From Bacilli bacterium (GTDB taxonomy: Bacteria > Bacillota > Bacilli > Paenibacillales > NBRC-103111), in contig JAQBPR010000104.1 in assembly GCA_028287395.1 (NCBI GenBank), forward strand, positions 23,413-87,412: a DNA stretch of 64,000 nt, given 5' to 3'. This document shows positions 8,688-17,834 of the stretch, piece after piece. The translations under genes and the position numbers were made by a program. Each line of letters starts with the position of its first letter. The stretch's first letter is position 1. The notes below the pieces were generated by a model. It worked only from the letters and a program-made list of their open reading frames with translations. It was not told the DNA's origin and did not search any database.

Positions 8688-10367
8688 GTGTTTGAAAATA
8701 CAAAATGTGAATGCGGTCATCAGAACCACGTTGGTACCGTGCTATGCGAATCATGTGGAAAACCGTTGTATGACGATTCAGGACAAGAATCATTAGAAAT
8801 GCGCTATGATGGTATCGCCCGTCGTTCACAAAAAGACAATCCATTGATATTGGATCGAGTGTGGAATTTTTTTTCTTCGGTTAAAATAGCGATTTACTTG
8901 ATTTTGTTCACCTTGGTCAGTTCTATGCTGGGCACGATTTATCCACAGGAAAATACATTTATCAATATGGATCCATCCGTGTTTTACAAGCAAAATTATG
9001 GGTCCTTGGGCAACATCTATTATTTGCTTGGACTCTCGCACACCTATGAATCATGGTGGTTTATGCTTTTGCTGTTTACGATTGGGACCTCGCTGGTCAT
9101 TTGCAGCTTAGATCGCGTCTTGCCGCTTTATCGGGCCTTGAATAAACAGCAAATTCGCAAGCACTTACAATTTATTTTACGCCAAAAAATATCCTATACC
9201 GCAACACTTTCACTTCCATCCGAAACAACGTCTAACGGGACAGAGCAATGGATTGAGGGAATGGCGAAACAGCTTCGCAAACAAAGATACCGTGTACATA
9301 CAGACGGTTCTGCTTTATTAGCAGAAAAATACCGCTTTAGTCGTTGGGGGCCTTATGTTCTTCATATCGGACTTATTATATTTTTATTAGCGGTACTGAT
9401 GCGCGGTATTCCAGGATGGCATATGGATCAATATATGGGCTTTCTTGAAGGACAAACAGTGAAAATTCCGAACACATCGTATTATTTGAAAAATGATAAA
9501 TTTGTGGTCGATTATTATACCAAGGATGAAATGTCCAAGCAGTTTCAAAAAAAGGATGCCAATGTACCAAAGGTATATGAAACGCAAGCAATTTTATATA
9601 GGTGTACATCCCAGTGCGATGATCCGGCAAAAGAGCCGATACTCCAAGAAGTGCATCGTCAAAATATATTCGTGAATAAACCATTGGATTATAAAGGGTT
9701 AATGGCATTTCAATTTGATTATAAAGAAACGCCTCGCTTGCTTACCGTTAAGCCGTCTCTGAAAAATAAAGTAACCGGAGAATCGTATGGATCCTTTAAG
9801 CTATCGATGTCGCGTCCCGAAAGCAGCTATCAAGCAGGAGAATATAAGCTGCAGCTGAAGGATTACTATCCTGATTTTGCCTTGGACGAACAGGGACAGC
9901 CAACCACGCAGTCGAATGACGCAAAAGTGCCTGCTTTTGTTTTCTCCATAACAGGACCCGGACTTGCTCCAAGCGGCGAAATTTATTTGTATTTCCCTCG
10001 CCAGGTCGATAAAGCTGCCTTCCGTCAGGATGATATTAACGGGGCAATTAGTAAAAAGCTTGACATTTCAGTAGAATCAATGAATGATGTTGAAATTGCC
10101 AGCTATACGAGCTTTCTCAATATTCGCGTGGATAGAGCGATGCCTTATATTTGGGTAGGAGCGGCCATATCGATGTTAGGGCTTGTCATGGGCTTCTATT
10201 GGCAGCATCGCCGCATATGGCTTCGTATAGATGGTGAAATTCTTGCGCTTGGAGCCCATACGAATAAAAATTGGTTTGGTATACGTAATGAAGCAGTCAA
10301 AGCATTAAATAAATTAGGTGTCAAAGTGGATGCGAAATCTTTGGAAACAGGAGGGAAATCTGGATGA
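8688..10367 (+). CDS. resB: Cytochrome c biogenesis protein ResB with N-terminal zinc-ribbon-like segment
   Basis: ResB (Ccs1) pairs with ResC to deliver and attach haem to cytochromes c outside the membrane. The 559 residues contain the ResB helices (FFSSVKIAIYLILF, WWFMLLLF, YVLHIGLIIFLLAVL), a large extracytoplasmic region and a last helix near residue 490. The first 30 residues carry CECGHQNHVGTVLCESCGKP, a zinc-ribbon-like arrangement that I do not recall from B. subtilis ResB. The start is GTG with GGAGGT upstream. It overlaps resC by four bases. Confidence 0.94.
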   Translation: MFENTKCECGHQNHVGTVLCESCGKPLYDDSGQESLEMRYDGIARRSQKDNPLILDRVWNFFSSVKIAIYLILFTLVSSMLGTIYPQENTFINMDPSVFYKQNYGSLGNIYYLLGLSHTYESWWFMLLLFTIGTSLVICSLDRVLPLYRALNKQQIRKHLQFILRQKISYTATLSLPSETTSNGTEQWIEGMAKQLRKQRYRVHTDGSALLAEKYRFSRWGPYVLHIGLIIFLLAVLMRGIPGWHMDQYMGFLEGQTVKIPNTSYYLKNDKFVVDYYTKDEMSKQFQKKDANVPKVYETQAILYRCTSQCDDPAKEPILQEVHRQNIFVNKPLDYKGLMAFQFDYKETPRLLTVKPSLKNKVTGESYGSFKLSMSRPESSYQAGEYKLQLKDYYPDFALDEQGQPTTQSNDAKVPAFVFSITGPGLAPSGEIYLYFPRQVDKAAFRQDDINGAISKKLDISVESMNDVEIASYTSFLNIRVDRAMPYIWVGAAISMLGLVMGFYWQHRRIWLRIDGEILALGAHTNKNWFGIRNEAVKALNKLGVKVDAKSLETGGKSG

Positions 10368-11638
10368 CGGTTTTATTGGATAAGATTAGCTCGATCAGCA
10401 GTACCTATCTTTTGATTGCTTTTATTTTGTATAATCTCGGTTTTCTGCTTTTTGTACTTTCGATTCTTGGGAAAAAATGGAGCAGTCGTGACCCGCAAGA
10501 GCATATGCGTCGTTGGGGGAAAATAGCTTTTGCTACATCTGTGATTGGTTTTATCGGTCATGTATTGTTTTTCTTTACCCGTTGGTATAGTGGGGGACAT
10601 ATACCGACAAGCAATATGTATGAGTTTATGACCTTCCTTGCGATGATGATTATGTGTGCCTTTATCGTCGTATTTCTAATTTATCGCTCTCTGGTAATCG
10701 GTGTGTTTGCACTGCCGGTAGGCATTATTATTCTGGCTTACGCTTCCGTATTTCCGCACGAAGTACAGCCGCTCATTCCCGCGCTGCAAAGCTATTGGCT
10801 TAAGATTCATGTTACAACGGCTGCAACAGGCGAAGCGTTTTTCGCAGTTGGCTTTGCCGGCGGACTGATGTATTTGATTCGGACCATTGATTTTAAATCA
10901 AAGGAGCCGCAAGCAAAAAAAGAACAGCGCAGCATTGAATTTGTCATGTTTGTGATGTTAATCATTATTGGATTTGTAGCTGCGATTTTTAGTTTTAATG
11001 CAGCGGGCTATAAAGCTCAATTTTCCAAAGATGTTACGGTGACAGACAAGGCGGGACAACAACAAACCGTCAATCAAAAAGTGGACTATGTTTTACCGCC
11101 TATCTTCGCGCCATACAAAACAAAAATGGAGAATATGACCCCATTTTTAGGAATTAAAAAACCATTATTTGAAGCGCCGTCTTGGATGAATGGCAGTAAT
11201 GCCGGACGTAAGCTGAATACAGTCGTATGGTCGATTATAAGCGGTCTTGTATTATATGGCCTGCTGCGTCTTTTGTTCCGTAAACCGCTGGCTGCTGCGA
11301 TTAGTCCTATTTTAGATGGGATGGACCCTGAAGATATTGATGAGATCAGCTATCGGGCCATAGCGATTGGTTATCCAATTTTCACGCTAGGCGCTTTGGT
11401 ATTTGCGATGATTTGGGCTGCGGAAGCTTGGGGACGCTTTTGGGGCTGGGATCCCAAAGAAGTATGGGCATTAATCACTTGGCTTTACTATGCGTTTTAT
11501 CTCCATTTGCGTTTATCCAGAGGCTGGCAGGGTAAAAAGTCAGCATGGCTTTCCGTTATTGGTTTCACAGTTGTCATGTTCACGTTAATTGGTGTAAATT
11601 TGGTTATAGCTGGTTTGCATTCTTATTCTGGCGTATAA
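10364..11638 (+). CDS. resC: Cytochrome c biogenesis protein ResC (CcsA/CcsB family)
   Basis: ResC carries haem across the membrane and forms the cytochrome c synthetase with ResB. The 424 residues contain multiple membrane helices and the tryptophan-rich haem-handling motif WGRFWGWDPKEVWALITWL near residue 360, with conserved histidines nearby. The ATG overlaps the resB stop (ATGA), indicating coupled translation. A soluble loop around residues 215-290 separates two helix groups. Confidence 0.95.
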   Translation: MTVLLDKISSISSTYLLIAFILYNLGFLLFVLSILGKKWSSRDPQEHMRRWGKIAFATSVIGFIGHVLFFFTRWYSGGHIPTSNMYEFMTFLAMMIMCAFIVVFLIYRSLVIGVFALPVGIIILAYASVFPHEVQPLIPALQSYWLKIHVTTAATGEAFFAVGFAGGLMYLIRTIDFKSKEPQAKKEQRSIEFVMFVMLIIIGFVAAIFSFNAAGYKAQFSKDVTVTDKAGQQQTVNQKVDYVLPPIFAPYKTKMENMTPFLGIKKPLFEAPSWMNGSNAGRKLNTVVWSIISGLVLYGLLRLLFRKPLAAAISPILDGMDPEDIDEISYRAIAIGYPIFTLGALVFAMIWAAEAWGRFWGWDPKEVWALITWLYYAFYLHLRLSRGWQGKKSAWLSVIGFTVVMFTLIGVNLVIAGLHSYSGV

Positions 11639-11664
11639 AATAAAGTTGAGGAGTTGTTGTTCAG

Positions 11665-12381
11665 ATGGCAGAATGGAAAGCAAATATTCTGATTGTCGAT
11701 GATGAAGAACGAATTCGCCGTTTGCTGCGGATGTATTTGGAAAAGGAAGGCTACACCATTGCTGAAGCGGAAGATGGCGAAAGCGCACTTCAGAAAGCAT
11801 TGGATCAAGACTTTGATTTGATTTTACTTGACTTGATGCTACCAGGAATCGATGGAATTGAAGTTTGCACGAGATTACGCCAAACGAAAGCAACACCTGT
11901 TATCATGCTTACAGCTAAAGGTGAAGAAGCCAATAGAGTCCAAGGCTTTGAGGCGGGAACAGATGACTACGTGGTGAAACCGTTTAGTCCTCGAGAAGTG
12001 ATCTATCGTGTTAAAGCTATTTTACGTCGTTCTTCAGCAACAGCATACTTATCTAAAGAAGATAGTCATAGCAATAATATCGTTTTCCCGCACCTGCTAA
12101 TTGAACACGATGCGCACCGAGTAACCGCTGGAGGACACGAAGTCGCCTTAACGCCCAAAGAGTATGAATTGCTGCATTATCTCGCCGTATCGCCGGACAA
12201 GGTGTTTTCGCGTGAAGATTTATTAAAAGATGTCTGGAATTATGAATTTTTTGGCGATTTGCGTACCGTTGACACGCACGTTAAACGACTGCGGGAAAAA
12301 TTAAACAAGGTTTCTCCCGATGCCGCGACGATGATTACCACCGTCTGGGGTGTAGGCTATAAGTTAGAGGTGCCTAAGTAG
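11665..12381 (+). CDS. resD: Redox response regulator ResD
   Basis: ResD is an OmpR-type regulator of aerobic and anaerobic respiration genes and of the res operon itself. The 238 residues show an N-terminal receiver domain with the acidic pair D12-D13, phospho-acceptor D56 in LILLDLMLPG and the conserved lysine in YVVKPFSPRE. The C-terminal winged-helix domain includes LTPKEYELLHYLA and DTHVKRLREKL. The stop shares one base with the resE start. The assignment as ResD rather than another OmpR member rests on position directly after resABC. Confidence 0.94.
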   Translation: MAEWKANILIVDDEERIRRLLRMYLEKEGYTIAEAEDGESALQKALDQDFDLILLDLMLPGIDGIEVCTRLRQTKATPVIMLTAKGEEANRVQGFEAGTDDYVVKPFSPREVIYRVKAILRRSSATAYLSKEDSHSNNIVFPHLLIEHDAHRVTAGGHEVALTPKEYELLHYLAVSPDKVFSREDLLKDVWNYEFFGDLRTVDTHVKRLREKLNKVSPDAATMITTVWGVGYKLEVPK

Positions 12382-14204
12382 TGTTAATATTAAAAAGTAT
12401 CGTAGTCAAGCTTTGGATGACCATCATTGCACTTGTTGCTGTCGTGCTGCTCATTCTTGGCTTATTTTTATTTCAATATATTAATACCAGCTTTCCCAAA
12501 TCCAACGATCAGTCAAGCAGTCTGAAGGATCTTGCAAGCAAAGTCGCTATCCAAGCCGCTCAACATTATAATGAAGAATCGTTCCTTTCTACAATGAATG
12601 ATCTTCTAAGTCCGCAGGACGCGGGAATGATTTTGCTTGAACGTAAATCAGGGGCGCTTAATATTGATTTAACCACTTCATTGTTTCTGAGCAAGGATGA
12701 AAAAATGGCGATTGGCGACGTTTTTACCCCAAATGAGCTTGAAACAGCTTTTTCCGGGGGCCTTGTCGATAAACGTAAAGGCGATTATTTGTTCGTTGCG
12801 GTTCCGATTAAATCCAAAGATAAGCAAAATGCAGTTATATCCCGAATTATTATTATCCATCAGTCCCAAAAATCTGTTGAAAACACGCAAACCTATGTAA
12901 AAAAATTGTTTGTGCTTGTGTCCTTTATTGGTTTTTTGTTGACAACCTTTTTTGCCTTTTTTCTGATTACACGGATTACTAAACCGCTGCAGCAATTGAA
13001 AAAAGCCGCCGATTTAATCACATTAGGGGAGTTCGGCAGTCGTGTGCCCATTGTTTCTAAGGATGAATTAGGTGAATTGGCACAAACATTTAATCATATG
13101 GGAGAACGATTGGAAGAAACGATTAAAGATTTAAATCATGAAAAAGAAAATTTATCGAGCGTTTTGCGAAGTATGGCGGATGCAGTCATTTCCTTTGATG
13201 TCGAGGGGAACGTCATCTTTACCAATCCTCATGGAGAGAAAATTATCGCTAATTGGCGTGATATTCAATGGAACACATTGCATAACGATGATGATTTTAG
13301 TCAAAGGATGAATTCTTCGCCGCATATCCCTGAACCATTGCAGCAATTGTTTGCTAATGTGGTTGAAGATACAACAGAAATCACCTCTAAACTTCATGTT
13401 CATAACGGAGTATGGTCGATTGTTATGGCTCCTTTATATTCACGTGAATTAGTGCGTGGAGCCGTTGCTGTTTTGCGTGATGTAACAGAGGAACACCGTC
13501 TTGAGAAGCTCCGTAAAGATTTCGTTGCTAACGTATCGCATGAACTGCGTACTCCTTTGTCCATGCTGCAAGGGTACAGTGAGGCTTTGCTCGATGATAT
13601 CGCTGCTTCCCCAGAGGAACGGACGGAGCTAGCCCAAGTGATCTATGATGAATCTCTGCGAATGGGGAGATTGGTTAAAGATCTTCTGGACTTGGCTCGG
13701 ATGGAAGCAGGGCACATGGAACTCCATTTCCGTCCGGTACAGCTCAACGCATTATTGAAAAGAGTGCATCGTAAGTTTAGCGTGCTCTGTAAGGAACATG
13801 AGTTACAGCTATTTATGGAATGTACGGAGCAAGACATTATACTGCCGCACGCAGACGAAGATCGCTTAGAGCAAGTGCTAACAAATTTGCTTGATAATGC
13901 CATACGTCATTCCTCACCTGCTGAGCAAATTACGATGAGAATGGTATTGCAGAACTCTCAAGAGGGGCAGTCTATTTTGATTGAAATTGAAGATCAAGGT
14001 CAAGGCATTCCAACTGGGGATCTGCCCTTCATATTCGAGCGCTTCTATAAAGCTGACAAAGCGCGTACACGCGGTGTAGCCACCGGAACAGGTCTAGGCC
14101 TAGCCATTGTTAAAAATATCGTAGAAGCGCATCAAGGCACTGTACAAGTGAGGAGTCATGTTGGAAAAGGAACTACTTTTTCCATTGTATTTCCATTAAA
14201 ATAA
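12381..14204 (+). CDS. resE: Sensor histidine kinase ResE
   Basis: ResE phosphorylates ResD in response to oxygen limitation and nitric oxide. Of 607 residues, a first membrane helix (about 10-32) and a second (about 175-197) flank an extracytoplasmic sensor region. A HAMP domain follows, then a PAS domain, then the HisKA box NVSHELRTPLSM with H387, and an HATPase domain with N, G1 and G2 boxes (LLDNAIRHS, DQGQGIP, GTGLGLAIVK). The start is a GTG overlapping the resD stop by one base. Intact and of usual length. Confidence 0.94.
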   Translation: MLILKSIVVKLWMTIIALVAVVLLILGLFLFQYINTSFPKSNDQSSSLKDLASKVAIQAAQHYNEESFLSTMNDLLSPQDAGMILLERKSGALNIDLTTSLFLSKDEKMAIGDVFTPNELETAFSGGLVDKRKGDYLFVAVPIKSKDKQNAVISRIIIIHQSQKSVENTQTYVKKLFVLVSFIGFLLTTFFAFFLITRITKPLQQLKKAADLITLGEFGSRVPIVSKDELGELAQTFNHMGERLEETIKDLNHEKENLSSVLRSMADAVISFDVEGNVIFTNPHGEKIIANWRDIQWNTLHNDDDFSQRMNSSPHIPEPLQQLFANVVEDTTEITSKLHVHNGVWSIVMAPLYSRELVRGAVAVLRDVTEEHRLEKLRKDFVANVSHELRTPLSMLQGYSEALLDDIAASPEERTELAQVIYDESLRMGRLVKDLLDLARMEAGHMELHFRPVQLNALLKRVHRKFSVLCKEHELQLFMECTEQDIILPHADEDRLEQVLTNLLDNAIRHSSPAEQITMRMVLQNSQEGQSILIEIEDQGQGIPTGDLPFIFERFYKADKARTRGVATGTGLGLAIVKNIVEAHQGTVQVRSHVGKGTTFSIVFPLK

Positions 14205-14259
14205 GCTAATTTATTTATAGACATATTACAAATTTATTATGTTTGAAAAATGAAAAAAG

Positions 14260-14301
14260 AAAAAGCATTCCCAAAGCCAGCTTTGTGGAATGCTTTTTTT
14301 G
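14260..14301. terminator. Bidirectional terminator between resE and serA
   Basis: A stem of about 17 bp (AAAAAGCATTCC... / ...GGAATGCTTTTT) with one bulge and a CCAG loop has T runs on both strands. It lies between two convergent genes. Confidence 0.88.
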
Positions 14302-14350
14302 TTGAAAAACAAAGTTAAATCTTGTTATTCGTGGAACAATCGACGTTTTA

Positions 14351-15937
14351 TTATAAAGAAATTGCTTTAACATGGATTAATTCTGGCAATTGTTCCAGTG
14401 CGGTTAATACAGTGCCGGGAGCTTCTTTATCAATCGTTAATACCATAATAGCTGAACCACCGAGGTCTTTACGTCCCACTTGCATGGAAGCGATATTCAC
14501 ATCGTTGTTACCTAGCAGCGTGCCGACACGACCAATAATACCCGGTTTGTCATTATGTGAAATGATCAGCATATTCCCTTCGGGAGAAATGTCGACAGGA
14601 TATTGGTCGATTTGTACAATTCGTTTTCCATAGCCGGAAAGAAGTGTACCAGCAACAACTTTTTCTTCTTTTTTCGTTTTCAAAGTTACGGATACCAAAT
14701 TTGTAAACGTTTTTGATGTGGTTGCTTGTTGGATTACAATATTGATTTCTCTTAATTTAGCCATATGCATCGCATTGACAATATTCACTTCATCCGCAAG
14801 GTGGTTAAAGAGCACGCCTTTTATAATATGGCGCGTTAGCGGTGATGTATCCACATCGACCAATTCACCAGCGTAATTAATGATGATTTCTTTTACTGCG
14901 CTTTCTGTAAGCTTGCCTGCAAAACGTCCTAACTTCTCGCCTAAATCGAAATAAGGTTGTAATTTGCTAAGCACATTTGCTGGAACAGGCGGCATGTTAA
15001 CTGCGTTTTTAAACGGTTGATCACGTAAGATGTGAAGAACCTCTTCCGAAACATCAATGGCCACATTTTCTTGAGCTTCAATCGTTGAAGCACCAAGATG
15101 AGGGGTAACGATAATATGCGGATTATTTAAGAAAGGATGATCTGCTGCTGGCGGCTCTTCTTCAAACACGTCAAAAGCGGCTCCAGCTACCGTCCCTTCA
15201 TTAATTGCTTCGACAAGGGCAACTTCATCAACGATTCCACCACGAGCACAGTTAATGATGCGTACGCCTTTTTTCATCAAATCAAATTGTGCTTTACCGA
15301 TAATATGACGCGTTTCAGCTGTCAAAGGAGTGTGAACAGTAATGAAATCGGCTTGTGCGGCAATTTCGTTAACCGATCCCAGTTTGACTCCCATTTTCTC
15401 AGCACGTTCTTCAGTCAAGAAGGGGTCATAGCCAATAACCTCCATACCAAAAACTTTTGCGCGCTTTGCCACTTCGCTGCCGATCCGTCCCATACCAATG
15501 ATACCCAGTACTTTATCACGCAATTCGACGCCGACAAACGTTTTACGATCCCATTCACCACTTACTGTTTTCTTATATGCTTGTGGTATTTGTCTTGCAA
15601 CGGACATCATCATCGCAAATGTTAATTCGCATGTTGCAATCGTATTGCCATCAGGTGCATTAATGACGACGATACCGCGTTTTGTCGCTGCTTCCAAATC
15701 AATATTATCTACGCCCACGCCAGCGCGTCCAACGACCTTCAATTTTTTGCCGGCTTCCATAATACGCTCGGTCACCTTGGTTTGACTGCGGACAAGCAAT
15801 GCATCATAGTCGCCGATGATTGCTATGAGCTCGTCTTCCTTTAGTCCTGTTTTTTTGTCTACCGTAACATCAACTGCATCATTTAACTGTTGAATTCCTA
15901 AATCACTGATTGGATCAGATACCAATACTTTAAACAT
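14351..15937 (-). CDS. serA: D-3-phosphoglycerate dehydrogenase
   Basis: SerA oxidises 3-phosphoglycerate with NAD+, the first step of serine synthesis. The 528 residues are the long form: catalytic and nucleotide-binding halves with VVGRAGVGVDNID and GIIGMGRIGSEVAKRA, the catalytic glutamate and histidine region (FEEEPP; TPHLGAST), an intervening ASB domain, and a C-terminal ACT domain (NKPGIIGRVG-type segment, written here as DKPGIIGRVGTLL). AAGGGGG lies before the ATG. A T-box leader precedes it on the same strand, so expression probably responds to uncharged tRNA, most likely tRNA-Ser. Confidence 0.96.
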   Translation of the reverse strand: MFKVLVSDPISDLGIQQLNDAVDVTVDKKTGLKEDELIAIIGDYDALLVRSQTKVTERIMEAGKKLKVVGRAGVGVDNIDLEAATKRGIVVINAPDGNTIATCELTFAMMMSVARQIPQAYKKTVSGEWDRKTFVGVELRDKVLGIIGMGRIGSEVAKRAKVFGMEVIGYDPFLTEERAEKMGVKLGSVNEIAAQADFITVHTPLTAETRHIIGKAQFDLMKKGVRIINCARGGIVDEVALVEAINEGTVAGAAFDVFEEEPPAADHPFLNNPHIIVTPHLGASTIEAQENVAIDVSEEVLHILRDQPFKNAVNMPPVPANVLSKLQPYFDLGEKLGRFAGKLTESAVKEIIINYAGELVDVDTSPLTRHIIKGVLFNHLADEVNIVNAMHMAKLREINIVIQQATTSKTFTNLVSVTLKTKKEEKVVAGTLLSGYGKRIVQIDQYPVDISPEGNMLIISHNDKPGIIGRVGTLLGNNDVNIASMQVGRKDLGGSAIMVLTIDKEAPGTVLTALEQLPELIHVKAISL

Positions 15938-15997
15938 TGTATTACCCCCTTATAATATTGTGCCAGCTAAACCGGCATTGAAAGCAGATTCACCTTG

Positions 15998-16334
15998 AAA
16001 AAGAAAAAAAAACCCCAATCCCCATACGTGTGCCGTATAAAGGGACGAGAGTTGACTTCGTGGTACCACCCTAATTCGCTGCTTGTTTTACACAAGCAAC
16101 CTCATTTGGTCAATTTATGACCTAGAAGATAACGGTCTCTTACCGATTGCATCTACGTCTCGAAATGAACATTCCTACGTTACAATAAGAATGGTGTTTC
16201 CATCGTTCAATGCAATGACTCCGAAATGCTCCACATTCGACCAACCGTCGATTCACACCCTACATCGACTCTCTGAAGGCGTCCAAATGCTTGGTTCCAT
16301 CATCGTATTTATTCGTTATATGAACTTTCCCTAT
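15998..16334 (-). promoter_or_regulatory. T-box riboswitch leader of serA
   Basis: On the minus strand the hallmark AGGGTGGTACCACG lies at 16072-16059. It is followed by a terminator region with a long T run at about 16012-16004, just upstream of serA. The 5' part has the stem I features AGAGAGTCGATG and GGTGTGAATCGAC at about 16270-16245. Uncharged tRNA binding should stabilise the antiterminator and allow serA transcription. I could not fix the specifier codon with confidence; serine is inferred from the downstream gene. This leader fills the 490-base gap between serA and the rhodanese gene. Confidence 0.93.
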
Positions 16335-16362
16335 TTTATAGCAAATGGATAGGCAATTGCAA
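16333..16362 (-). promoter_or_regulatory. Probable sigma-A promoter for the serA T-box leader
   Basis: On the minus strand TTGCAA is followed after 16 bases by TATAAA (or after 18 by TAAAAT), just before the first T-box stem. Confidence 0.6.
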
Positions 16363-16372
16363 TGCTTTTTGC

Positions 16373-16405
16373 TTGAACAAATGTGAATTTTTCGTTATTG
16401 TTCAA
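16373..16405 (+). promoter_or_regulatory. Probable promoter with embedded inverted repeat, rhodanese gene
   Basis: TTGAAC (16373-16378), a 17-base spacer and TATTGT (16396-16401) form a plausible promoter. The arms TTGAACAA (16373-16380) and TTGTTCAA (16398-16405) are a perfect 8-bp inverted repeat covering both boxes, so it may be an operator. Confidence 0.5.
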
Positions 16406-16428
16406 ATATGACCGAAAAGGAGGAAAAA

Positions 16429-16752
16429 ATGAACGAGCCATTTATTGAACCGGACGCATTTAATCGAATGTTATTATCTCAAGAAATTAATCGGAAAAAT
16501 GTTATTGATGTAAGGGAGATAGGGGAGTGGGAGTATTATCATTTAGCAGAAACCACTCATATTCCAATGAATTCGATTCCTGAGCGATTAAGTGAAATTC
16601 CAAATGATCAAACGCTTTATATTATTTGTGCCCACGGTGTTCGCAGTGCCGCCGTGTGCAATTACCTGTATAAACATGGCTATGATCAGGTGAAGAATGT
16701 AGAGGGCGGAATGGCTGCAATAGCAGGTTTACGTGGAATCGACTACGATTAA
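16429..16752 (+). CDS. Rhodanese-like sulfurtransferase domain protein
   Basis: Single-domain rhodaneses carry a persulfide on a cysteine and pass sulfur to acceptors. The roughly 107-residue protein shows VIDVREIGEWEYYHL, the alanine/proline strand with IPMNSIPERL, and the active-site loop IICAHGVRSAAVC with the catalytic cysteine. The ATG at 16429 follows AAAAGGAGGA; the upstream ATG at 16408 lacks a site. It is monocistronic and ends in a strong bidirectional terminator. Physiological partner unknown. Confidence 0.88.
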   Translation: MNEPFIEPDAFNRMLLSQEINRKNVIDVREIGEWEYYHLAETTHIPMNSIPERLSEIPNDQTLYIICAHGVRSAAVCNYLYKHGYDQVKNVEGGMAAIAGLRGIDYD

Positions 16753-16797
16753 AAATAGGACCCGATGCTTTATAATATAAGCATCAGGGTCCTATTT
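16752..16797. terminator. Bidirectional terminator
   Basis: The arms AAATAGGACC and GGTCCTATTT enclose an inner stem GATGCTT/AAGCATC, giving one long hairpin between convergent genes, with A and T runs on both sides. Confidence 0.9.
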
Positions 16798-16810
16798 ATT
16801 TAACGATTCA

Positions 16811-17740
16811 TTATGTATTTTTGAAAAAGAAAGGGAGTTGAGGTATTTTTTCTGTACCATACCATTTCATCTTCCCATTAATAAAGTCATCTTGACGAAC
16901 GGCTCCGGTTCCTACAAGTATGTCTGCAAGCTGTTGTAATGTCGTTGCGCTCATTTTTTTAGCTTGTCCGGATTGGATCATTTCATCAATGCTAATAACT
17001 AGATCTTGTGGATTGTACGATTCGAAATACTTACTTGTTAACATTAGAATAGTCACATATTGGTTTTTAATATTAAAGTTCATCTGATTCCAATCGGCTA
17101 ATGCCAAGGGGACATTTTTAACAAAATTCGCGCCCTTTAATGGGTCGACTTCTAACGTTTCATTCCATTTTACAATCGATTCAAAAAATTCGTTTTGCGC
17201 TTTTAATGCAAACGTTTTTGCTTCGCTAAAATAAGCATCTTTACCGATTTCGGATGCCAGAACACTGCCTTGAATTGAATTCGCCTTGGTTTGAAAGCTA
17301 TTGGCGGCCTGGTTAAACAATTTCAAACTTTTTAAATAATTTTGATGTGCTTCTTGGAGGAGTGGAGAGGTACTTGGCATAGATTGCGTTAACACTATGC
17401 TGTATTTGGCATCGGCTAATTTACTTAATTCTTTGATTAAAGAGGCCGGGTCTAGCGTATTTCCTCTCACTTCAATATCGTTCATATCTTTAAACCATAC
17501 GGTTTGAAATTCTTTAAACGGTAAATAGATCGTATGATAGAATGAAACGAGAACGGATTGATTATACGCGGTTAAACCCTTTGCTGTTTCTGTTTTCTGA
17601 TCTAGCGCTGCTTGTTGTTTTGCTTCTACTTGGGCCGTTCCAAGCTTCACCCCATAAAAAAAGGCTCCAATTGCACAGATAAGCATGAAAATGAAAATTA
17701 GCGAGAGTATGTAATCTGATCGAGAAAGCCGTTTATTCAT
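16811..17740 (-). CDS. Unknown membrane-anchored extracytoplasmic protein
   Basis: I do not recognise this 309-residue protein. It has one N-terminal membrane helix (about residues 9-30, rich in Ile, Phe and Leu) after a short positively charged start. A long, mostly helical region follows, with few cysteines and many Ala, Gln and Lys residues, suggesting an extracytoplasmic helical domain. The chosen ATG at 17740 follows GAAGGAGC; the frame stays open upstream to 17959 but that part overlaps the divergent CPBP gene's upstream region and lacks a ribosome site. It is monocistronic and convergent with the rhodanese gene. Function unknown. Confidence 0.75.
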   Translation of the reverse strand: MNKRLSRSDYILSLIFIFMLICAIGAFFYGVKLGTAQVEAKQQAALDQKTETAKGLTAYNQSVLVSFYHTIYLPFKEFQTVWFKDMNDIEVRGNTLDPASLIKELSKLADAKYSIVLTQSMPSTSPLLQEAHQNYLKSLKLFNQAANSFQTKANSIQGSVLASEIGKDAYFSEAKTFALKAQNEFFESIVKWNETLEVDPLKGANFVKNVPLALADWNQMNFNIKNQYVTILMLTSKYFESYNPQDLVISIDEMIQSGQAKKMSATTLQQLADILVGTGAVRQDDFINGKMKWYGTEKIPQLPFFFKNT

Positions 17741-17834
17741 TTGGAAGCTCCTTCGACTTTTTTTGCGAATGATTTTATTATAGTATAGGATAAAAGACGA
17801 GAAAAAGGAATACATGTAATGAGAGGATGCCCTG

